This document shows positions 1-5,250 of a stretch of DNA of 6,352 nt, piece after piece. This DNA comes from Candidatus Zixiibacteriota bacterium (GTDB lineage: Bacteria; Zixibacteria; MSB-5A5; GN15; PGXB01), in NCBI GenBank assembly GCA_003641425.1, contig QNAH01000169.1, positions 1 to 6,352 of the forward strand. Reading direction: 5' to 3'. Every line of letters starts with the position of its first letter. Position 1 is the first letter of the stretch. The notes under the pieces were generated by a model. That model did no database searches and was not told the origin of the DNA. It was given only the letters and a program-made list of their open reading frames with translations. Made by a program: the position numbers and the translations under genes.

Positions 1-67
1 CAATCCACCATTATTCTAAATCAGCTTTAAAAAACATATAGTACATTGAGAATATAAAGACAAGAAT

Positions 68-100
68 AAAAAAAGGGCGTTGACTATTTTGTCAACACCC
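68..100 (-). terminator. Rho-independent terminator of the S41 protease gene
   Basis: Arms at 75-84 and 91-100 flank a 6-base loop. Read as minus-strand RNA they form a 10-bp stem, with one position pairing as a U-G wobble, followed by seven U (A-run at 68-74). Read on the plus strand the same position is a C-A mismatch and no T-run follows directly. The hairpin is therefore built for minus-strand transcription. It lies 46 bases past the stop codon of the S41 protease gene, which it most likely ends. Confidence 0.85.
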
Positions 101-105
101 TGAAA

Positions 106-125
106 GCCCGATCGGGCGTTTTTTT
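106..125 (+). terminator. Probable plus-strand terminator (short GC palindrome with T-run)
   Basis: A perfect 12-base palindrome, GCCCGATCGGGC (106-117), is followed by one G and seven T (119-125). As plus-strand RNA it gives a 4-bp all-GC stem with a GATC loop. It can be extended by A-U pairs from 103-105 if the G is bulged. It would stop a transcript entering from the left, but the gene it serves is outside the window. Bases 1-67 are AT-rich and hold no recognisable coding sequence. With the adjoining minus-strand hairpin this makes a compact two-way terminator. The stem is short, so confidence is moderate. Confidence 0.55.
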
Positions 126-145
126 GTATCTGCCATTTCGAATGT

Positions 146-2014
146 TTATTCATCTTCGGGAGAAGTCCGACCGTAATTGCGGCCTTTCTCGAGTATCTTT
201 GAATATTCGTTTTTATCCTGCATCAATTTGACAGCCTGAAGCACCGCCGGATCGGTTTTAAGAATCACATCTTCGTATACTGCCCGCTGACCGCCGATCT
301 TCGAAACAATCTCTCTCTTGATCGCCCGCTTGATATAATCGAGCGATTTCACAAAGTCGGCGTCCTTTTCTTTTTCCACAAGGCCGCTGAATTCATCCAG
401 CGCTCCCGAGAAAAGCTCGTCCTTGTTTTCCTCTTCCACGATTTCTTTCATCTCGTCAAGCGAAACCTCAAGCGCCGTTTTGTAGGTAAAATCCTTCTCC
501 TTTATATATGCCTTGAATTCATCCACTATATCATCCGTAATCTCGATCTCACGAGTCACCTCGGGATGTTCGGCAACATATTTGACGGCAAAATCGAAAA
601 ACAGCCTTTCCCTTTCAAGATTGATCTCGATCGGCTTATACACCCGATTCTCCTCGACCTCGATATCCGGAAGGATGCCGCCGCCGCCGTAAACCGTTCT
701 TCCGGCATTGGTATAATAAACTTCCTTGTCGGAAATTTTCATCGAATCGGTGTTGAGCGAATCGGCCTTTTCATCATCCATTCCAGCCACACCGGCATGG
801 ACATTGCCCTTCTTTTCTACCTCCGGCTTCTGAATACAGCGGCCGGACGGCACATAATAACGCGCCGTAGTAAGTTTAAGATGATGTTCATCACCGTTGC
901 CGATAGGGAACAATTGCTGGACCAGGCCCTTACCGTAGGTACGGTGTCCCATGATCACACCCCGATCCCAATCCTGAATCGCGCCGGATACGATTTCCGA
1001 TGCCGAAGCTGTTCCCTCATCGACCAGGATCACCAGTGGTTTGTCGGGATACAGGGTCGAATCAAGATTGGTCGTGGCGCCTTCCATTCCGGAATAGTAC
1101 CTTTTTTCGGAGCCGGCGTACTGACCGCGCGAATAAACCACCAACCGGCCGTCCTCGAGAAACAGACCCGCCACCTGCACCGCCTGCTGAAGCAGACCGC
1201 CGCCGTTTGAACGGAGATCGAAAACCAGGCCGTCGATATTTTGCTCATTGAGTTCGGAAATGGCATCGATAAGTTCATTGGTCGTTTCTTCGGCAAACCG
1301 CGAAAGACGGACATAACCGATATTGGTTCCCTCGACAATACCGTAGTAATTGACCGACTTTAGTTCGATTACAGCGCGCTCGATTTCAAAATCTATCGGG
1401 CTGGCCAGTCCCTGGCGCATAATGGTCAGGTTGACCGATGTTCCGGCCGTTCCTCGCATAAGCTTCGAGGCATCCGACGTTGTCATTTTGTACGTTGACT
1501 GGCCGTCGATGGCACGGATCTGATCGCCGGGATGAAGTCCCATCCGATACGCCGGAGTTCCCTCCATCGGTGTAACGACAATTATATAATCATCACGAGA
1601 ATCGATTTCCATCCCCAGACCTTCATACTTGCCATGAGTACTTTCCATCAAGCGGTCATAAGATTGCTTTTCCATCAGGACTGAAAAACGGTCCAGGTTT
1701 TTCAACATACCCTCGATTCCCGCGTCTATCAATTCTTTGGTCTCGATTTCTTCCATGTAACGGTTTTTAATATCATAAACGACACTGTTGAGCTTTTTGA
1801 TCTCCCGGTACAGCGTCTCGCGCGAATCCTCGGTTTTAATTTCCGACCCATCGGCGGGCGCCGTCTCATCCAGATTAATCTTCACCGTGTCGGCAAAAAT
1901 CCAATTCTCCACCCCTGCACGTTTTCCCTGATATGCCTCACCTGATCCTACCGCCCAGATTAAACCCAGCATAAATGCAGTCAGTGATATTATTAAAAAC
2001 GAAAATCTTTTCAT
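146..2014 (-). CDS. Exported S41 family C-terminal processing peptidase (CtpA/Prc type) with PDZ domain
   Basis: This is a 622-residue serine protease of the carboxyl-terminal processing family, which cuts proteins near their C-termini in the periplasm or envelope. Residues 1-28 are a signal peptide: KR, a hydrophobic stretch, then a likely cleavage after GEA. A helical N-terminal region covers about 60-125 and a PDZ domain about 128-215, with 'YEGLGMEI' and 'GLHPGDQI'. The S41 core runs to about 450. Its active site is intact: Ser337 in 'GTASASE', Lys362 in 'TYGKG' and Gln366. The Ser to Lys (+25) and Ser to Gln (+29) spacings are those of the family. A charged, helix-rich tail (about 460-622) follows and matches no domain I recognise. 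There is a hydrophilic insert at about 396-436. The start at 2014 is preferred over one 11 codons upstream because GGAGGT sits 7 bases before it and the signal peptide begins there. The gene is divergent from the HAD gene and appears monocistronic. The natural substrate cannot be told from sequence. Confidence 0.93.
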   Translation of the reverse strand: MKRFSFLIISLTAFMLGLIWAVGSGEAYQGKRAGVENWIFADTVKINLDETAPADGSEIKTEDSRETLYREIKKLNSVVYDIKNRYMEEIETKELIDAGIEGMLKNLDRFSVLMEKQSYDRLMESTHGKYEGLGMEIDSRDDYIIVVTPMEGTPAYRMGLHPGDQIRAIDGQSTYKMTTSDASKLMRGTAGTSVNLTIMRQGLASPIDFEIERAVIELKSVNYYGIVEGTNIGYVRLSRFAEETTNELIDAISELNEQNIDGLVFDLRSNGGGLLQQAVQVAGLFLEDGRLVVYSRGQYAGSEKRYYSGMEGATTNLDSTLYPDKPLVILVDEGTASASEIVSGAIQDWDRGVIMGHRTYGKGLVQQLFPIGNGDEHHLKLTTARYYVPSGRCIQKPEVEKKGNVHAGVAGMDDEKADSLNTDSMKISDKEVYYTNAGRTVYGGGGILPDIEVEENRVYKPIEINLERERLFFDFAVKYVAEHPEVTREIEITDDIVDEFKAYIKEKDFTYKTALEVSLDEMKEIVEEENKDELFSGALDEFSGLVEKEKDADFVKSLDYIKRAIKREIVSKIGGQRAVYEDVILKTDPAVLQAVKLMQDKNEYSKILEKGRNYGRTSPEDE

Positions 2015-2021
2015 TCCATTG

Positions 2022-2027
2022 ACCTCC
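2022..2027 (-). promoter_or_regulatory. Shine-Dalgarno GGAGGT setting the S41 protease start
   Basis: The minus strand reads GGAGGT, then 7 bases, then the ATG at 2012-2014. This strong site decides the start codon. The longer reading from 2047 would put eleven residues (MLDNLNSEVNG) ahead of a perfectly ordinary signal peptide, and it would begin upstream of the predicted transcription start. Confidence 0.85.
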
Positions 2028-2045
2028 GAATTCAGATTATCCAGC

Positions 2046-2073
2046 AATCTATCTTATTTAAAACTATTGTCAA
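2046..2073 (-). promoter_or_regulatory. Candidate sigma70-type promoter for the S41 protease gene
   Basis: On the minus strand a perfect -35 box TTGACA (2068-2073) is followed by a 16-base AT-rich spacer and the -10 box TAGATT (2046-2051, four of six consensus positions). Transcription would begin near 2039, leaving a leader of about 25 bases that contains the GGAGGT site. The position fits the start codon at 2014. This is a pattern match only. Confidence 0.5.
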
Positions 2074-2370
2074 GCAAGATAAGAACCGTTGCGGCGCTCT
2101 ATCTCCTTGCATTTTTAACATTTATGCCAATGATTTAGTTTCACTTTTTATTATCAGCCGTAGTACTAATTGTAACCTGTTAATTGTTAATATATTAAGG
2201 GGGCTGAAGATTATCGCTTAAAAAATATATGTATAAATTATGTGATATTCATCATTTGTGCCGTTGTATCTTATTGCCGGACAATAAATAGTAACCGCGG
2301 TGTGCAAACCGGTGCGACTAAATTGTTCAGGCTTGAAACAGTTTTCGATCTCCTGTCGAACGGATCAGCG
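2074..2370. other. Intergenic region between divergent genes, no gene recognised
   Basis: This AT-rich stretch of nearly 300 bases lies between the two divergent promoter candidates. I see no reading frame with a start and ribosome site worth calling, no tRNA-like T-loop and no riboswitch motif that I know. It does contain a 12-base AT palindrome (2187-2198). Just before that come two near-copies of TAATTGTAA (2167-2175 and 2181-2190). There is also an ACCGCGGT palindrome (2294-2301) and a TTCGA-N7-TCGAA inverted repeat (2344-2360) just upstream of the plus-strand promoter. It could hold operators or a small RNA, but none is demonstrated. Confidence 0.5.
2187..2198. repeat. Perfect 12-base AT palindrome TTAATATATTAA
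   Basis: The sequence equals its own reverse complement. It lies about midway between the divergent S41 and HAD genes, roughly 115 bases from the nearer promoter candidate. AT-only palindromes arise easily by chance in AT-rich DNA, so a role as a protein-binding site is only a possibility. Confidence 0.35.
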
Positions 2371-2399
2371 TTGACATGAACCGGCCGTATTCCTATCTT
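2371..2399 (+). promoter_or_regulatory. Sigma70-type promoter for the HAD-AlkA unit
   Basis: A perfect -35 TTGACA (2371-2376) is followed by an ideal 17-base spacer and the -10 TATCTT (2394-2399, four of six consensus). The predicted start near 2406 leaves a leader of about 39 bases before the ATG at 2445. The inverted repeat TTCGA-N7-TCGAA ends 10 bases upstream of the -35 box and could be an operator. This is the best promoter match in the window. Confidence 0.65.
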
Positions 2400-2444
2400 A
2401 ACATCCTTTTTAGAGTATCATGTATGAAATGAAAGACACACAAA

Positions 2445-3089
2445 ATGAACTTTGATAGCATAAAAAACCTGATTTTTGATCTGGATGGAACTCTGATTGA
2501 CTCCTCCGAGGGCGTTATCGAAGCCACCAATTTCGGTCTCAGAGCCATCGGTGATAAAGAAAGAACCGGTGACGAGATAAAAAAATTTATCGGCTACCCC
2601 TTAAAAGAAATGTTCGATTCATTTTCAAAAGAATCTTACTCCGAATTCTGGGATCATTTTCAATTCCGGGCGAAAGAATCGATGGTTGCCTCCGCCATAG
2701 CCCTCGACGGCGCCGATAGAGTGGTTCGCGAGTTATCAGCAAGAGGATATAATTTAAGTATCGGGACGACAAAGATCAGAATACATATTGAGAAAATTAT
2801 GCAAAAATATGGCTGGACCGACTTAATTCAATTTTATGCCGGTGCCGATGATGTCAAAAATGTCAAACCGCACCCCGAAGTTTTTCTGCAACTCCTGGAC
2901 AAATTGTCAGGCAGTACATCGAATACGCTCGTTATCGGCGATACGGCCAATGATGTCTATGCCGCTCATCGTGCTTCACTCCCGATAATCGCCGTCAAAT
3001 CACCTTTTGGAAGAGATGGCGACCTTGAGATAAGTAAGCCGGACCTGATGATAGAGCGCCTTGATGACTTACTCGATATTTTGAAATGA
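2445..3089 (+). CDS. HAD-superfamily hydrolase, phosphoglycolate phosphatase-like (subfamily IA)
   Basis: This 214-residue cytoplasmic phosphatase contains all four HAD motifs. Motif I is 'FDLDGTL', with nucleophile Asp12 and acid/base Asp14. Motif II is Thr108 in 'SIGTTK'. Motif III is Lys141 in 'KPHPE'. Motif IV is 'GDTAND', with Asp166 and Asp170 for Mg2+. The roughly 65 helical residues between motifs I and II form a small C1 cap, as in phosphoglycolate phosphatase (Gph) and PpaX. Length and the 'VKPHPEVF' segment suit that group, but substrate specificity in this family cannot be read from sequence. The start is preceded only by a weak purine stretch (GAAAG, 2431-2435), and an upstream in-frame ATG at 2424 runs into a stop after two codons. 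It is the first gene of a probable operon with the DNA glycosylase 19 bases downstream. That context, with the known role of Gph in clearing 2-phosphoglycolate from DNA repair, makes a phosphoglycolate substrate attractive but unproven. Confidence 0.88.
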   Translation: MNFDSIKNLIFDLDGTLIDSSEGVIEATNFGLRAIGDKERTGDEIKKFIGYPLKEMFDSFSKESYSEFWDHFQFRAKESMVASAIALDGADRVVRELSARGYNLSIGTTKIRIHIEKIMQKYGWTDLIQFYAGADDVKNVKPHPEVFLQLLDKLSGSTSNTLVIGDTANDVYAAHRASLPIIAVKSPFGRDGDLEISKPDLMIERLDDLLDILK

Positions 3090-3108
3090 AACCGAAAGAG
3101 CCTGCTCG

Positions 3109-4011
3109 ATGCCCCACGCAAAAATAAAAATAGTACCTCCTTTCGACATGAAATTATCCCTCCGCTTCGCAACCGCCTGCCGCTTTGAATCCGAAAACGA
3201 TTGCCGTGAAGGCAAATTCCGGAGAATAATAAAAATCGACAATGTCCCGGTTCTACTGACCATCACCGTCTCAGGAAATGTTGAAAACCCTGCCGGCCGG
3301 GTCCAGTGGTCGATGCCGGAAGGGGGGAACGTTCGGCGTAAAACAATTCTCGATCTTTCCCGGCGAATCGTTTCGGCCGATCTTGATCTGGAGCCGTTTT
3401 ACAAACAGGCATCTAATTCCCATACCGTCAAAAAAGTCACCGATACCTTCCGGGGATTAAAACCGATCCTGACTCCCACTGTTTACGAATCAGCCGCATG
3501 GGCCATTATGGGTCAGCAGGTTAACCTCAATTTCGCATATACGCTTAAAAAAAGAATCACCGAAAAGTACGGTCGCACCATCAGTATCGACAACCGCAAA
3601 TATGCGCTGTTCCCGGAACCGGTTAAATTCAAAAAGGTGACAGTGGGACAACTGCGCCGCCTTCAATTCTCCACCCGTAAGGCGGAATATCTGCTGGGGC
3701 TGTCAAAATCTGTCACAAATGGGGAATTAAATCTCGAATTGCTGGCTGGGGAAAATTACGAAAATGCCCTCGAAAAGCTCCTGACCGTCCGGGGTATCGG
3801 AATCTGGTCGGCCAATTACATTCTCATGAGAGGTGCCGGTCAGCTTAATTGCTTGCCCCTGGGCGATTCCGGTTTGCACCGGGCGGTAAAAAATTGGTAC
3901 AAGCTAAAAAATTTGCCGGATCATGAAAAAGTGAAAAAATTGGCAAAACCATTTGCGCCTTTCAGATCATTGTATACATTGTATCTCTGGTATTCTTTGT
4001 TGAATTCGTAA
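3109..4011 (+). CDS. DNA-3-methyladenine glycosylase II (AlkA family, HhH-GPD)
   Basis: This 300-residue base-excision repair enzyme would remove alkylated bases such as 3-methyladenine from DNA. The N-terminal AlkA domain opens with 'PPFD' (10-13), the family's usual entry motif. The HhH-GPD fold follows from about residue 120, with 'GQQVN' (135-139), where the family has GQQIS. The helix-hairpin-helix is at 224-238 ('VRGIGIWSANYI'), and catalytic Asp253 is in 'LPLGDSGL'. The C-terminal 'FAPFRSLYTLYLWY' matches the AlkA ending. A Trp sits where bifunctional glycosylases such as Ogg/Nth carry a lyase Lys, so the enzyme should be monofunctional. The length is close to E. coli AlkA (282). The ATG at 3109 is kept because an internal Met14 start would lose PPFD. 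Its ribosome site (AGAG, 3097-3100) is weak. No Ada or other alkylation-response gene is nearby. Only 19 bases separate it from the HAD gene, so the two are probably co-transcribed. Confidence 0.9.
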   Translation: MPHAKIKIVPPFDMKLSLRFATACRFESENDCREGKFRRIIKIDNVPVLLTITVSGNVENPAGRVQWSMPEGGNVRRKTILDLSRRIVSADLDLEPFYKQASNSHTVKKVTDTFRGLKPILTPTVYESAAWAIMGQQVNLNFAYTLKKRITEKYGRTISIDNRKYALFPEPVKFKKVTVGQLRRLQFSTRKAEYLLGLSKSVTNGELNLELLAGENYENALEKLLTVRGIGIWSANYILMRGAGQLNCLPLGDSGLHRAVKNWYKLKNLPDHEKVKKLAKPFAPFRSLYTLYLWYSLLNS

Positions 4012-4026
4012 TACCGCGGATATAAT
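4000..4026 (+). promoter_or_regulatory. Candidate promoter for the M29 aminopeptidase
   Basis: A perfect -10 box TATAAT (4021-4026) lies just past the glycosylase stop. The best -35 partner is TTGAAT (4000-4005) with a short 15-base spacer. An alternative is TTGTTG (3997-4002) with 18. Transcription would start near 4033, leaving a leader of about 57 bases. There is no terminator between 4012 and 4078, so read-through from the HAD-AlkA unit is also likely. Confidence 0.4.
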
Positions 4027-4078
4027 GATTAAAAAATGAAATGGTCACAGCTTGAGGATAAAATAATAAAAATACTAT

Positions 4079-4084
4079 AAGGAG
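4079..4084 (+). promoter_or_regulatory. Shine-Dalgarno AAGGAG of the aminopeptidase gene
   Basis: AAGGAG is followed by 5 bases and ATG at 4090-4092. An in-frame GTG sits directly before that ATG, at 4087-4089, but it would be only 2 bases from the site, too close for normal initiation. ATG 4090 is therefore chosen. Confidence 0.8.
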
Positions 4085-4089
4085 ATGTG

Positions 4090-5190
4090 ATGGACAATAG
4101 AGTGAAAAATCTGGCAAAAGTGATTGTCCACTATTCGCTGGATATTAAACCGGGTCAATTATTCAAGATAAAAGCCGAACCGGTGGCGGCCCCGCTGGTC
4201 AAAGCGGTGTACGAAGAGGCCCTCAAAATAGGCGCCAACATTTTCACCGATATTCGCCTGATCGAACTTGACGAACATTTCTACAAAAATGCCACCGACG
4301 AACAACTGAAATATATTTCCCCCATTAGAGAGCTTGAAACTGATAAAATAGATGCCTTTCTTGGAATCTGGGCCACCACCAATACCAAGCACCTGAGCGG
4401 TGTCGATCCCAAACGCCAGCAGATGTTCAATAAGGCCAATGAAGGGCTGATGAATAGATTTTTCGAGCGCGCCGCCAGCGGCGCCTTGCACTGGTCGGGA
4501 ACGCAATATCCGACCGAGGCTCATGCGCAGGACGCCGAGATGTCGCTGGCCGACTACGAAGAGTTCGTGTACCGGGCCGGACACCTTTATGATGACGACC
4601 CGGTCGATTACTGGAAAGGTGTCGAAAAAGAACAGCAGCGCCTGGTCAATATCCTCAATCAGGCCGAGCAGATTCACCTTCGTGCCGAGGGAACCGATCT
4701 AACCGTCGGCGTTAAAGGACGCAAGTGGATCAATTGCTGCGGCAAAGAGAATTTCCCCGATGGCGAAATTTTTACCTCGCCAATCGAGGATGCTGTCAAC
4801 GGAACCATTAAATACTCCTTCCCGGCCTTTCTTGCCGGACGTGAGGCAGATGGTGTTATGCTCACCTTCAAGGATGGCAAAGTGGTCGATGCCAAAGCTC
4901 AGAAAAATGAAGAATTTCTGCTGGCGATGCTCGACACCGACGAAGGCTCGCGGCGTTTGGGCGAATTTGCCATCGGCACCAATTATGAAATCAAACAATT
5001 TACCCGCAATACCCTTTTCGACGAGAAAATCGGCGGTACCTGCCATCTCGCCGTAGGTGCGGCATACCCTGAAACGGGCGGCACCAACCGTTCCGGTATT
5101 CACTGGGATATGGTCTGTGATCTTAAGAAGGGCGGTGAGATCGAGGCCGACGGTAAAGTTTTTTACAAAGACGGCAAATTCACGATTTAA
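4090..5190 (+). CDS. M29 family metallo-aminopeptidase (AmpS/PepS/aminopeptidase T type)
   Basis: This 366-residue cytoplasmic aminopeptidase would release N-terminal amino acids from peptides using a two-metal centre. The metal ligands expected for family M29 are all visible: Glu226 in 'PDGEIF', Glu292 in 'RLGEFAIG', His319 in 'GGTCHLAVG', then His338 and Asp340 in 'SGIHWDMV'. Tyr326 in 'AAYPETGG' sits where the family has its conserved active-site Tyr. The N-terminal half (about 1-180) is the family's alpha/beta domain, beginning with 'LAKVIVHYSLDIKPGQ'. There is no signal peptide or membrane segment. It is somewhat shorter than the roughly 410-residue AmpS/AmpT enzymes, with part of the difference between His319 and His338. 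The start is set by AAGGAG 5 bases upstream. It lies 78 bases after the glycosylase gene on the same strand, with its own possible promoter, and ends at a strong terminator. Its likely role is general peptide turnover, and nothing ties it mechanistically to its DNA-repair neighbour. Substrate preference is unknown. Confidence 0.92.
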   Translation: MDNRVKNLAKVIVHYSLDIKPGQLFKIKAEPVAAPLVKAVYEEALKIGANIFTDIRLIELDEHFYKNATDEQLKYISPIRELETDKIDAFLGIWATTNTKHLSGVDPKRQQMFNKANEGLMNRFFERAASGALHWSGTQYPTEAHAQDAEMSLADYEEFVYRAGHLYDDDPVDYWKGVEKEQQRLVNILNQAEQIHLRAEGTDLTVGVKGRKWINCCGKENFPDGEIFTSPIEDAVNGTIKYSFPAFLAGREADGVMLTFKDGKVVDAKAQKNEEFLLAMLDTDEGSRRLGEFAIGTNYEIKQFTRNTLFDEKIGGTCHLAVGAAYPETGGTNRSGIHWDMVCDLKKGGEIEADGKVFYKDGKFTI

Positions 5191-5210
5191 GATTATTCTG
5201 TAACGAATTT

Positions 5211-5240
5211 AAAAAGCCCCATCGGTCGATGGAGCTTTTT
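5211..5240. terminator. Bidirectional terminator between convergent genes
   Basis: Five A (5211-5215), a 9-base arm (5216-5224), GT, a matching 9-base arm (5227-5235) and five T (5236-5240) form a hairpin with a U-tract in either direction. As plus-strand RNA the stem has one C-A mismatch; as minus-strand RNA the same position is a G-U wobble, so it is slightly stronger on the minus strand. It lies 20 bases after the aminopeptidase stop and 10 bases after the stop of the minus-strand secreted protease, so it should end both. Confidence 0.88.
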
Positions 5241-5250
5241 ATCTTGCAAG

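Noticed and set aside
566..1210. Open frame of 214 codons on the plus strand
   Set aside because: It lies wholly antisense to the S41 protease active-site region, which has clear family motifs. The translation has no recognisable domain.
2015..2047. Upstream ATG at 2047 as the S41 protease start
   Set aside because: It would add eleven polar residues before the signal peptide, lacks a good ribosome site and lies upstream of the predicted transcription start.
2280..2340. Possible tRNA or structured RNA around the ACCGCGGT palindrome
   Set aside because: No T-loop consensus, acceptor stem or cloverleaf pairing could be built. The pairing is short and local.
4087..4089. GTG as the aminopeptidase start
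   Set aside because: It is only 2 bases from the AAGGAG site. The adjacent ATG has normal spacing.
4159..4677. Open frame of 172 codons on the minus strand, with another at 4699-5103
   Set aside because: Both are antisense to the M29 aminopeptidase, whose metal ligands are intact. Their composition is that of a shadow frame and neither has a ribosome site I can support.
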